A stretch of 64,000 nt of DNA, from assembly GCF_001613125.1 (NCBI RefSeq), contig NZ_BDBT01000008.1:1-64000 (forward strand). Direction: 5' to 3'. A program made the translations under genes and the position numbers. This DNA is from Nocardia shimofusensis NBRC 100134. Lineage in GTDB: Bacteria > Actinomycetota > Actinomycetes > Mycobacteriales > Mycobacteriaceae. The notes below the pieces were generated by a model. The model was not told the origin of the DNA. It did not search any database and saw nothing but the letters and a program-made list of their open reading frames with translations. Each line of letters starts with the position of its first letter. Position 1 is the stretch's first letter. Below are positions 8,512 through 17,602 of this stretch, piece after piece.

Positions 8512-9354
8512 ATGACGACGGTGATCCCGACGGACGGACAAGCGCGCATGGACACTCCCGGTTTGCGCCCGGACCGCTTCGACAGCGCGGGCCAGAATCA
8601 ATTGGTCGACGTTCGAGACCTGCAAGCGGCCCTGCCCGGCATCCAGCGGCTACGCACCTGGGCCCACCAGGCGCTGGCGCTGAATCCCGGCGAACGCGCC
8701 GTCGACATCGGTTCCGGCACCGGCTCGGAAGTCCTCGCCTTCGCCGATGTGGTCGGCCCGACCGGCGAGGCCATCGGCGTCGAACCCGACCCGCACCTGC
8801 TCGCCTCCGCGGAACGCCGGGCCGCCGAGAAGGGGTCGACCGCCAAGTTCCACTCCGGCGACGCCTACGGAATCCCGTTCGGCGCGGACTACTTCGACGC
8901 GGTCCTGTCCGAGCGTGTCTTCCAGCATCTGACCGCCCCCGCCCGCGCGGCCAACGAGATCGCCCGCGTGCTGCGCCCGGGCGGGCGGACCGTCGTGGTC
9001 GACGTCGACTGGGACACCGCCATCGTGCATCCCGGCGACCGGCGCGTGGTGCGCGAGGTGATCGAGACCCTGATCTCGGCCACCACCAACCCGCTGTCCG
9101 GCCGCAGGCTGCCCGGCCTGCTCACCCAGGCCGGCCTGGTGATCGACGAGGTCGGTTCGCACGCCCTGGTGCAGACCCGCGCCGCGGGCCCCGGCTCGCT
9201 GGTCGATCGCATCTCCGCCATGGCGGTGGCCCGCGGCTCGATCACCGAGGCCGAGCGCAACCAGTTGCTCGCCGACCTGGAGCGCGGCGCCCGCACCGGC
9301 GACATCCACCTCTCGGTGACCATGTTCGCCGTCCTCGCCCACAAGCCCGCCTGA
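8512..9354 (+). CDS. SAM-dependent class I methyltransferase
   Basis: Predicted 280-residue methyltransferase of the Methyltransf_11/25 type. The SAM-binding glycine motif is VDIGSGTGSEVLAF (about residues 63-76), the acidic end of strand 2 is GVEPDP, and a post-I DAY/DAVLSERVFQHL region follows. Such proteins methylate small molecules or quinone-like lipids. No neighbouring pathway identifies the substrate. It ends in a strong bidirectional terminator shared with aspT. Confidence 0.85.
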   Translation: MTTVIPTDGQARMDTPGLRPDRFDSAGQNQLVDVRDLQAALPGIQRLRTWAHQALALNPGERAVDIGSGTGSEVLAFADVVGPTGEAIGVEPDPHLLASAERRAAEKGSTAKFHSGDAYGIPFGADYFDAVLSERVFQHLTAPARAANEIARVLRPGGRTVVVDVDWDTAIVHPGDRRVVREVIETLISATTNPLSGRRLPGLLTQAGLVIDEVGSHALVQTRAAGPGSLVDRISAMAVARGSITEAERNQLLADLERGARTGDIHLSVTMFAVLAHKPA

Positions 9355-9371
9355 CCCGCCCAGAACGAACA

Positions 9372-9406
9372 GCGGCCCTCGGATCCACCGTGGATCCGAG
9401 GGCCGC
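9372..9406. terminator. Bidirectional terminator between methyltransferase and aspT
   Basis: A near-perfect 16-bp inverted repeat (9372-9387 with 9391-9406, containing GGCCCTCGGATCC) with a three-base loop lies between two convergent genes. Confidence 0.8.
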
Positions 9407-9445
9407 GTCGTCATGAGGACCCGCGTGCCGAGCGCCTGCTCCGCG

Positions 9446-11097
<1,652 letters not shown>

Positions 11098-11203
11098 CGC
11101 CCACTATAGCCGGTCCCCGCACTCCCCGCTCCCACCCCCTACCCGCACTCCCGCCGGACCCCGGTTTGGCATCCACCCGCCACCACCCGCTATGCTGCTC
11201 CAC

Positions 11204-11291
11204 GGAGGATTCGCCTAGTGGCCTATGGCGCTCGCCTGGAACGCGGGTTGGGTTAACGCCCTCAGGGGTTCAAATCCCCTATCCTCCGCCA
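11204..11291 (+). tRNA. tRNA-Ser (anticodon GGA)
   Basis: Type II tRNA. The acceptor arm GGAGGAT pairs with ATCCTCC, the discriminator is G, and CCA is encoded at 11289-11291. The anticodon stem CTCGC/GCGGG encloses loop CTGGAAC with anticodon GGA at 11238-11240. The long variable arm and GGTTCAAATCC T-arm are visible. Confidence 0.95.
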
Positions 11292-11546
11292 CAGATGGCC
11301 GGGTCGGTCGAGGTTTCCTCTTCCGACCCGGCCTTCTGCCTTTCTCCGACCCGGCCTTCTGCCTTTCCGAGGGCAGCTTCCGCCCGGCACCCCGACGAGG
11401 TGTCCACCCTCGCCGCCCTCCTGATAGGCCCGGACGGCGCCTTCATCATCACCGGCAGCGACTTCCTGATGGAAGGCGGCGCAGCGGCGCACCGCCTGCC
11501 GGTTCTACGGCGACCTCGCCTCGAGCTGACCTCGGAACAGTTCGCG
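11292..11546. other. Intergenic region with a 25-base tandem duplication
   Basis: The segment CCGACCCGGCCTTCTGCCTT occurs twice in immediate succession (about 11323-11342 and 11348-11367). No gene is supported in this stretch. The first copy and the preceding GGGTCGG may form the terminator of the tRNA. Confidence 0.5.
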
Positions 11547-11942
11547 TCACGGCACGCGCGCCGGAGGTCGCGCTCTCGCGTGCGGCGCGGGAAAGACGAT
11601 TCGCTGGTCGGCGAGACTTCTGTGTTTGCCGCCTCGCGGCAATATGTCACGCAGGTAGAAAGCGACCTCGAGTAGCGGATCGATGCGATCGGCAGGAGCC
11701 TGAGCGGCAGGTATCGGAGCCTCGAACGCCGGCGGCACGAACGGAGGAGAACCCCGATCGCATCGACCGACTGCCGCTGAGACGGGCGATTCCAGGACAG
11801 GCCGGTCCGCGACGATCTCGATACTCCGGGGACGATGAACCGCACGCCGCATTTCCGCGCATACCCGAAGGAACCAGCCCACCGCGACGAGGTAGACGGC
11901 AACGACCACCAGCACTGCGGCGATTCCGGCGCTCCGGAGCAT
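11547..11942 (-). CDS. Small single-pass membrane protein, hypothetical
   Basis: Predicted 131 residues with one N-terminal transmembrane helix (GIAAVLVVVAVYLVAVGWFL, about residues 6-25), then a charged cytoplasmic or exported tail rich in Pro, Ala and Arg. The ATG at 11942 overlaps the TGA of the upstream gene as TGATG, a translational-coupling arrangement that supports coding for both. No family recognised. Confidence 0.55.
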   Translation of the reverse strand: MLRSAGIAAVLVVVAVYLVAVGWFLRVCAEMRRAVHRPRSIEIVADRPVLESPVSAAVGRCDRGSPPFVPPAFEAPIPAAQAPADRIDPLLEVAFYLRDILPRGGKHRSLADQRIVFPAPHARARPPARVP

Positions 11943-12277
11943 CACGGCCGCATCGGGGCGGCGGGCACGATCGACGGCCGGCGGTGTCCGCGCGGCCATA
12001 CCTCGTACGGATCGCAGACGATCACCCGCGCGTGCTCGGTCAAGGCGCGACTAGCAGCCCACACGTGGTCCACGCTCGGCGCGATCACCACCACGGCCCG
12101 GTGCCGATGCAGTTGCTCGAGCACACCCACTGTCGGCATGTACGTCTCGGCATCGATCTCCACGATCGTGGCGAGCGTGTGCCCGGCGGCTTCGGCGGCC
12201 GCGCGGAGGGTGGTTCGGTCGTTCCCGTGACGATCGCCGGACACATCGCGGTCCAGAACTCCGATCGCTGTCGCCAT
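11942..12277 (-). CDS. Small resolvase-like domain protein, hypothetical
   Basis: Predicted 111 residues. The pattern AIGVLDRDVSGDRHGNDRTTLRAAAEAAG then RAVVVIAPSVDHV resembles the N-terminal fold of small serine recombinases, but there is no DNA-binding domain and the catalytic serine context is not clearly kept. It may be a stand-alone, inactive resolvase-fold protein. AGGGG lies at a good distance before the ATG at 12277. It is divergent from the XRE regulator and coupled to the downstream membrane protein. Confidence 0.55.
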   Translation of the reverse strand: MATAIGVLDRDVSGDRHGNDRTTLRAAAEAAGHTLATIVEIDAETYMPTVGVLEQLHRHRAVVVIAPSVDHVWAASRALTEHARVIVCDPYEVWPRGHRRPSIVPAAPMRP

Positions 12278-12486
12278 AGCGCAATCCCCTGACGTCGGTG
12301 GAATGGGTGACACCCGACGCCGAGGTCCTACTCGTGAAGCCACCCACCCGGCGTCGGGGCCTGCGTCGAGCAAATCCCGAAACGGGAAGTCCTGGAATGC
12401 CTTCGCGGTCTACCCTGGTCGAATTCGTGGTCTACTCCGGTCTACTTCTGGTATGCGGGTGCGGCGGCAGGGGGCAAGAGCTGGGT

Positions 12487-13863
12487 ATGCGGGTCACATG
12501 GACCGGTGCGCATGCGACGGCACTCCGAGAAGCGTTGGGGCTCACTCGAGCTCGTTTCAGCGAGAAGGCGGGAATAGCCCTTTCCACGGTGAGGAAGTGG
12601 CGGGCGCTCGGCGACGACATCACGCTGTCGGACAAATGCGTGGAAATCATGGTGACGATGCTCGATCGAGCGACCCCGGAACAGCGGACGCGGTTCGCCG
12701 AGGCTACGAACGCCCTGTCGCACGCGCACGCCGATACGGTGGAGGCGCAGTGGCTGCCCGGTGTGTGGACAACTACGACCTGCGGGGTCGCCGCCAGCTT
12801 GACCAGGGAGGACCTGATGTTCGATCGCCGTCGGCTCAATCGCGCGCTACTAGGCGTCGTGGTCGGTGTGCAGCTGCTCGAGCCGTTGGAGCGCTGGCTC
12901 GCCGAGACCAGCATGTCGACTGCGCCCGGCCGGTCGCGGCTGGGTGTCGGCACACCGGAGATTACCGCGCTGGAGAACGCCGCGCGCATCTTTCGCGCAT
13001 GGGACGACCAGTACGGTGGCGGGCTGCGGCGCAAGGCTGTCATCGGACAAATCGCGGAAGTCAACGATCTTCTCGGCGTACAACATCCCGCCGAGGTCCG
13101 CGCACGACTGGCCGGCGTCATGGCCCAGCTCGCCGAGACCGCGGCGATGATGTCCTGGGATTCCGGCGAGCAGTATCGTGCACAGCATTACTACGCGCTG
13201 GCAGTTCGCGCTGCACGCGAGGCCGAGGACCGAGCGTTCTGCGCGGTCGTACTGGCCGGGATGGCACGGCAGCTACTTTCACTGCACCGGGCCACTGACG
13301 CGCTCGAGATCATTCGCCTGGCACAGGACTACGGAGCCGGGTATCTCACCCCGCGCTGCGAGGCGATGCTCTACAGCCGTGAGGCGTGGGCCTACGCGAA
13401 ACTGGACAGAACTACCGCGTTCCGTCGCACCTGCGACAAGGCGCACTCGGCGCTCGCCGAGGCCGACCGAATGCCCGATCCGCACTGGATCACCTATTTC
13501 GACGCCTCCGAGCTGACGGGCACGATCGGCGGCAGGCTACTCGAGCTGGCGCGGCGCGAACCGAGGTTCGCCGGTGAGGCTGCCGAGAATATCGCGCAGG
13601 CGGTGGCACTCCGAGATCCCGCACGACGGCGTTCGGCCGCGCTGGATCAACTCAACATGGCCGAAGCCCGCATGATCGAAGGCGAAGTCGAAGAGGCCTG
13701 TCGAGTCGGGCACGCCGCGCTCGCAGTGGTCGAGCAGACCGCATCGGACCGCGTCGCGAAGAAGCTGGTCCGGGTGTACAACCGCACGGAAGAGTTTGTG
13801 AAGGTGCGCGCGGTAGCCGATCTGCGGGAGCGGATGCGGCCGCTGGTCGCCGCGAGAGCGTGA
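12487..13863 (+). CDS. XRE-type transcriptional regulator with TPR-like C-terminal region
   Basis: Predicted 458 residues. The N-terminal helix-turn-helix is LREALGLTRARFSEKAGIALSTVRKWRA (about residues 11-38). The rest is long, helical and alanine-rich (for example AALRDPARRRSAALDQLNMAEARMIEG), as in actinobacterial XRE regulators with tetratricopeptide-like sensor regions. The ATG at 12487 is chosen because the HTH begins directly after it. Its stop overlaps or abuts the SLOG-like gene, so the two form one unit. This pairing recurs in actinomycetes, but its ligand and targets are unknown. Confidence 0.8.
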   Translation: MRVTWTGAHATALREALGLTRARFSEKAGIALSTVRKWRALGDDITLSDKCVEIMVTMLDRATPEQRTRFAEATNALSHAHADTVEAQWLPGVWTTTTCGVAASLTREDLMFDRRRLNRALLGVVVGVQLLEPLERWLAETSMSTAPGRSRLGVGTPEITALENAARIFRAWDDQYGGGLRRKAVIGQIAEVNDLLGVQHPAEVRARLAGVMAQLAETAAMMSWDSGEQYRAQHYYALAVRAAREAEDRAFCAVVLAGMARQLLSLHRATDALEIIRLAQDYGAGYLTPRCEAMLYSREAWAYAKLDRTTAFRRTCDKAHSALAEADRMPDPHWITYFDASELTGTIGGRLLELARREPRFAGEAAENIAQAVALRDPARRRSAALDQLNMAEARMIEGEVEEACRVGHAALAVVEQTASDRVAKKLVRVYNRTEEFVKVRAVADLRERMRPLVAARA

Positions 13864-13877
13864 GGAGCACAGCCGCG

Positions 13878-14357
13878 ATGGTGCGGATCGGCGTGACCGG
13901 ACACATGAACATCACCGAGGAGACGGCGAAGAAGGTCTACGCCGCCGTGCGAGAACTGCTCGCCGCGCATGACGCGGCGGATCTGGTCGGGGTCTCGTGC
14001 ATCGCCCGCGGCGCGGACTCGGTGTTCGCGCGCGCCGTACTCGATGCCGGAGCTCGACTCGAGGTGGTCCTGCCTTCGCGGGATTACCGGGCCGCGAAGG
14101 TGAAGCCTGACCATGCCGAGGTCTTCGACGAACTCGTCGGGCGCGCAACAGAAGTACGGGTGATGGACTTCGACACCGCGAGCCGGGACGCCTACGAAGC
14201 CGCCAACGAAGCCGTGCTGGGCAGCGTGGATCGGCTGGTGGCGGTCTGGGACGGCGACGCCGGGCAGGCTGGTGGGACGGCGTCGGTGGTCGAGCTGGCG
14301 CGGGAGCGTGGGGTGCCGGTCGATGTGGTGTGGCCGGAGGGTTCTGCGCGCGAGTGA
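13878..14357 (+). CDS. SLOG-like nucleotide-binding domain protein
   Basis: Predicted 159 residues with a Rossmann-like pattern: VRIGVTGHMNI at the start, a strand ending in VSCIARGADSVFA, and GGTASVVELARERGVPVDVVWP near the end. These resemble the glycine-rich motifs of the SLOG superfamily (LOG, DprA, TIR-like sensors), which bind nucleotide-derived ligands. GGAG lies at good spacing before ATG 13878; an in-frame GTG at 13860 would overlap the XRE stop. The pair may sense a nucleotide signal and pass it to the XRE regulator; this is inference. Confidence 0.65.
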   Translation: MVRIGVTGHMNITEETAKKVYAAVRELLAAHDAADLVGVSCIARGADSVFARAVLDAGARLEVVLPSRDYRAAKVKPDHAEVFDELVGRATEVRVMDFDTASRDAYEAANEAVLGSVDRLVAVWDGDAGQAGGTASVVELARERGVPVDVVWPEGSARE

Positions 14358-14516
14358 CTGGCTCACTCGCCGAGCGCTTTCCCTACGTGAGACGACGGCG
14401 ACCTTGCCTCTTTCTGCCTACGATCACTGAAAGCATTGGTGCTCAATGCTTCTCGCCGCGAGAAATCCGGCCGAATCCCATACGTAGGCGATAGCTCGTC
14501 GCTATTCTCTCTCCCC

Positions 14517-14939
14517 GTGGTTCGTCGCGGACAACAGAGCAAGAGGGCACTTCGTCAGGCCGAGCGCGCCCTGTCCGAACAACTCGGTTCCACCTGTGGG
14601 CTATACGAACCACCGGACCGGACCGACTGCCGGGCAAAGCAGTGGGAGTCGGCGGTGGACGACACCAACTCCGTGAGCCTGCAGTTCAACCTGTGGCACC
14701 GTGATGGGCGGCTGGTGGATTTCGTCATCAATGTCCGGGTTCTCGCTCCGGGCGGGTGGACGGATGTCGAACGGTTCGACTGCTGCCACGGGCACTGTCA
14801 CCTGCACGCGGACAACGACGAGACCGCCCCACGGAGCCTCTACCGGCTCGATGACGTGGACGACGTGGCGCGCGCTTTTCGGAAAGTCGAACCGATGGCC
14901 GACAAGCGGGCGCGTATTATTCGGGACAAAGGAGCGTGA
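14517..14939 (+). CDS. Hypothetical protein, first of a linked pair
   Basis: Predicted 140 residues from GTG 14517 (VVRRGQQSKRALRQAERALSEQLG). A middle section has VSLQFNLWHRDGRLVDF and a Cys/His patch (CCHGHCHLH) that could bind metal. TATTCT at 14503-14508 ends eight bases before the GTG, so the message may be leaderless; an alternative upstream start exists at 14436. It ends one base before the next gene. No family is recognised with confidence. Confidence 0.6.
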   Translation: MVRRGQQSKRALRQAERALSEQLGSTCGLYEPPDRTDCRAKQWESAVDDTNSVSLQFNLWHRDGRLVDFVINVRVLAPGGWTDVERFDCCHGHCHLHADNDETAPRSLYRLDDVDDVARAFRKVEPMADKRARIIRDKGA

Positions 14940-14940
14940 G

Positions 14941-15366
14941 ATGAACCAATCGCAACTGGACGAGTTCCGCCGCGAGGTCAACCACAATCTCGCATGTGGC
15001 GCGCTTTCCGATTACGACCTCCCGGTGACCGGTTCCGACGGCGGCTGCCCTGTGGTGGTGGCTCTCGAGGAAGAGGCCCTGTCGACCGTCCTCGGACGGT
15101 TGCGAGCTGTGGGCGGGTTCGCGAACCTCTTCGTTCGCGGCGACGGCCGGGTCCGGATGGCCTCCGTGATTCAGGAAGCGTCGGCACTGGTCGATTCGCC
15201 GGACGACATGTCCTCCTCCACCGACGCACGTCCCGGCCCGTCCGCCACGATCGGGATGTTCTTGGATTGGGTCGAGCAGTGTCCGAGCGGTGTCAAGATC
15301 TCCGCTGCTCTCGGGCATCCCGCAAGGGCGCGCGATGCCAAGCTTGTCGAGCTGACCGGCGTTTAG
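14941..15366 (+). CDS. Hypothetical protein, second of a linked pair
   Basis: Predicted 141 residues (MNQSQLDEFRREVNHNL). GGAGCGTGAG precedes the ATG and overlaps the end of the upstream gene, which supports co-translation. The protein is acidic with no membrane segment. The two-gene unit has the size and spacing of a toxin-antitoxin or partner pair, but no toxin fold is visible and this is only a suggestion. Confidence 0.6.
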   Translation: MNQSQLDEFRREVNHNLACGALSDYDLPVTGSDGGCPVVVALEEEALSTVLGRLRAVGGFANLFVRGDGRVRMASVIQEASALVDSPDDMSSSTDARPGPSATIGMFLDWVEQCPSGVKISAALGHPARARDAKLVELTGV

Positions 15367-15429
15367 CCGATACGGACGGCGACGGCCAACCCGCGGCCGG
15401 ATCCGACCGGGCAACACCGCGATATTCCG

Positions 15430-15459
15430 TTGCACCGCCCATCCCCGACGGCCTACATT
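15430..15459 (+). promoter_or_regulatory. Promoter for the Y RNA / Rsr unit
   Basis: TTGCAC at 15430-15435 and TACATT at 15454-15459 are separated by 18 bases. The predicted start near 15466-15471 coincides with the 5' strand of the first candidate Y RNA terminal stem. Confidence 0.5.
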
Positions 15460-15470
15460 TTCGATACGCA

Positions 15471-15617
15471 ATCGGGGAGAGCGGGCCGGAGTCCGGTCGG
15501 TTACCACTTCTCATGGGGATGTCGCGGGTTCGAGTCCTGCCGGGAGCACATGAGCTCCCGTAGCTCAGTTGGCAGAGCACCACGTCGGTCGGCGCGCACA
15601 TGTCCGCTCGTCCCGAT
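15471..15617 (+). ncRNA. yrlA: Candidate Y RNA of the YrlA class with permuted tRNA-like domain (copy 1)
   Basis: About 147 bases. The ends 15471-15486 and 15602-15617 pair over 16 positions with one mismatch. Inside is a tRNA in permuted order: T-arm (stem GCGGG/CCTGC, loop TTCGAGT, 15524-15540), acceptor 3' strand CGGGAGC (15541-15547), loop ACATGA, acceptor 5' strand GCTCCCG (15554-15560), then TA and a D-arm (GCTC, AGTTGGCA, GAGC). The acceptor stem is thus closed and there is no CCA end. YrlA RNAs bind Ro60 orthologues and mimic tRNA in this way (established). The Ro-type gene rsr follows. Confidence 0.85.
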
Positions 15618-15627
15618 TGCCACCTGA

Positions 15628-15649
15628 CGTGGACCCGAACAGGTCCACG
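15628..15649 (+). terminator. Hairpin after the first Y RNA
   Basis: CGTGGACC at 15628-15635 and GGTCCACG at 15642-15649 form a perfect 8-bp stem with a 6-base loop, 10 bases after the predicted RNA end. There is no U-tract. It may terminate or partly terminate transcription before copy 2. Confidence 0.5.
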
Positions 15650-15660
15650 CGAACGACGAC

Positions 15661-15764
15661 GCAGGGCGGGCCGGAGCCGGTCGGTTATCTGGCGCTGTGG
15701 GTTCGATTCCCGCCGGAAGGCCTGGCCTTCCGACTCGCCGGCCGGCGCACCATGCCCGCCCTGC
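15661..15764 (+). ncRNA. Second candidate YrlA-class Y RNA, shorter (copy 2)
   Basis: About 104 bases closed by a perfect 11-bp stem (15661-15671 with 15754-15764). It has the same permuted tRNA-like core: T-arm (GTGGG, loop TTCGATT, CCCGC, 15697-15713), acceptor strands CGGAAGG (15714-15720) and CCTTCCG (15726-15732) around a 5-base loop, then a minimal D-like hairpin (CGCC/GGCG). The 5' segment after the stem, GCGGGCCGGAG..CCGGTCGGTTA, matches copy 1 with one base missing, which suggests a conserved Rsr-binding site. Its end is 30 bases before the rsr start. Confidence 0.7.
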
Positions 15765-15794
15765 CCGTCACGAGTTGTCCAGGGGAGGGACGAC

Positions 15795-17399
15795 ATGGAC
15801 ATTCTTTCCGGCATCGGTCTCCGCGGCACCGCGCAGAACAAGCAGGCCGACTCGCGGCAGGTGCGCGACAACGCCGGTGGCTACGTCTTCGAGGTGACGC
15901 CGGAGGTCAGGCTGCGCCGGTTCCTCACCCTGGGCACCGAGGGCGGCACGTACTACGCGAACGCGAACGAGCTGACCGAGGACAACGCGGCCGTGGTGCT
16001 GTACTTCGCGCGGGAGCGCTGCGCGGATCTGGTCGCGGAGATCGTCGCGATCTCCACCGCCGGGCGGGCGCCGAAGCAGAATCCCGCGCTGCTCGCGCTG
16101 GCCGCGGCGACGGCGCTGGGTGACGAGCAGGGGCGGCGGCTCGCGCTGGACGCGCTGCCCGCGGTCGCGCGCACGGGCACCCATCTGTTCCTGTTCGCTC
16201 GCTACGTCGAGCAGTTCCGTGGCTGGGGACGCGGGCTGCGGCGCGCGGTCGCGGGCTGGTACACCACGAAGTCGGTCGACGACCTTGCGTATCAGGTGGT
16301 CAAGTACCGGCAGCGGGAGGGCTGGACGCATCGCGACCTGCTGCGGCTGGCGCATCCGGTGACCGGGGAGGACGACCGCAAGCGGCTGTTCGACTGGATC
16401 TGCGGACGCGAGACCGGGCTCGACGGGCTGCGGCTGATCGAGGGATTCCAGCGGGCGAGCACCGCCGCACCCGAGGCGATCCCGGAGCTGGTGCGCGCTT
16501 ACGGGCTGTCGTGGGAGATGTTGCCCGATGCCGCGCTGTCGACGCCCGCTGTCTGGGAAGCGTTGCTGGACAACGGGTTGCCGCAGACCGCGCTGTTGCG
16601 ACAGCTGCCCCGGCTGACGCGGCTCGGGCTGCTCGCGCCGCTCGGGAAGCGCACGGCGGCGATCGCCGCTCGGATCGGTGATCCGGTCCGGTTGCGCAAG
16701 TCGCGGGTGCACCCGATCCAGGTGCTGGTCGCGCTGCGCACCTACGCGAGTGGGCACGCCGCCCGCGGGTCCGGCGAGTGGACACCGTCCGCGCCGATTC
16801 TCGATGCCCTCGACGCCGCCTTCTACGCGGCGTTCGAGACGGTGGAGCCGACGGGCCTGCGGCATCTGCTCGCTCTCGACGTCTCGGGGTCGATGACGCA
16901 GCGGGTGTCCGGGCTGCCGATCTCGGCGCGCGAGGCGACGGCGGCGCTGGCGCTGATCACCGCGTCCACCGAGTCCGCGCACACGATGCTCGGGTTCACC
17001 GGTGGCGGGGGCGATCGGTGGAAGCCGGATCACCGGGCGCTGTCGCCGTTGCCGATCAGTCCCCGGATGCGGCTCGACGACGCGATCCGGGCGGTGTCGA
17101 ACCTTCCGTTCGGCGCGACCGACTGCGCACTGCCGATGCTGTGGGCGCTGCACCACCGGGTCGAGGTCGACGTGTTCTCGGTCTACACCGACAACGAGAC
17201 ATGGGCCGGGTCGGTGCATCCGCACCAGGCGCTGCGCCGGTACCGGGAGCGGGTCAACCCGCACGCGAAGCTCGTCGTGGTCGGCATGACCGCCACGAAC
17301 TTCACGATCGCCGACCCCGGCGACGCCGGGATGCTCGACGTCGCCGGGTTCGATTCGGCGGTGCCGACGCTGCTGGCGGACTTCGCCCGGGGCGCATGA
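15795..17399 (+). CDS. rsr: Ro60 orthologue, TROVE domain RNA-binding protein
   Basis: Predicted 534 residues. Residues about 20-340 form the TROVE HEAT-repeat ring that binds the ends of misfolded RNAs and, on its outside, Y RNAs. The C-terminal von Willebrand A domain has the MIDAS motif DVSGSM (D362, S364, S366) and a later TD. AGGGGAGGG gives a strong ribosome binding site before ATG 15795. In Deinococcus the Rsr-Y RNA complex works with polynucleotide phosphorylase in rRNA maturation and RNA decay (established); the partner here is unknown. The upstream Y RNA pair is the strongest context support. Confidence 0.93.
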   Translation: MDILSGIGLRGTAQNKQADSRQVRDNAGGYVFEVTPEVRLRRFLTLGTEGGTYYANANELTEDNAAVVLYFARERCADLVAEIVAISTAGRAPKQNPALLALAAATALGDEQGRRLALDALPAVARTGTHLFLFARYVEQFRGWGRGLRRAVAGWYTTKSVDDLAYQVVKYRQREGWTHRDLLRLAHPVTGEDDRKRLFDWICGRETGLDGLRLIEGFQRASTAAPEAIPELVRAYGLSWEMLPDAALSTPAVWEALLDNGLPQTALLRQLPRLTRLGLLAPLGKRTAAIAARIGDPVRLRKSRVHPIQVLVALRTYASGHAARGSGEWTPSAPILDALDAAFYAAFETVEPTGLRHLLALDVSGSMTQRVSGLPISAREATAALALITASTESAHTMLGFTGGGGDRWKPDHRALSPLPISPRMRLDDAIRAVSNLPFGATDCALPMLWALHHRVEVDVFSVYTDNETWAGSVHPHQALRRYRERVNPHAKLVVVGMTATNFTIADPGDAGMLDVAGFDSAVPTLLADFARGA

Positions 17400-17404
17400 G
17401 GTTC

Positions 17405-17436
17405 CGGCGGTCGCCGCGGCTACCCGGCGACCGCCG
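17405..17436 (+). terminator. Terminator after rsr
   Basis: A perfect 12-bp inverted repeat (17405-17416 with 17425-17436, CGGCGGTCGCCG) with an 8-base loop begins six bases past the stop codon. Confidence 0.75.
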
Positions 17437-17602
17437 TGAACCGGACGGATAGCGATCGGGTATCGATGGATATCGAACCATGTTGCCGCGGTTCGATTTT
17501 CGCTGCGCGCGACGTTGCGGCGCCGCATCGACTCCCCTCCGGAGCCGAAGAAATGGGCGCACCGGCGAGACGGCCGACACAGATCGGTGCGATGATGCGC
17601 GG

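Noticed and set aside
11225..12292. 355-codon plus-strand reading frame beginning inside tRNA-Ser
   Set aside because: It starts within the tRNA and covers two coupled minus-strand genes with better starts and ribosome binding sites.
15541..15600. Ordinary tRNA gene suggested by the T-arm and D-arm
   Set aside because: The arms are in reversed order with the acceptor closed by a short loop and no CCA end, so it is a permuted tRNA-like domain of a Y RNA, not a tRNA.
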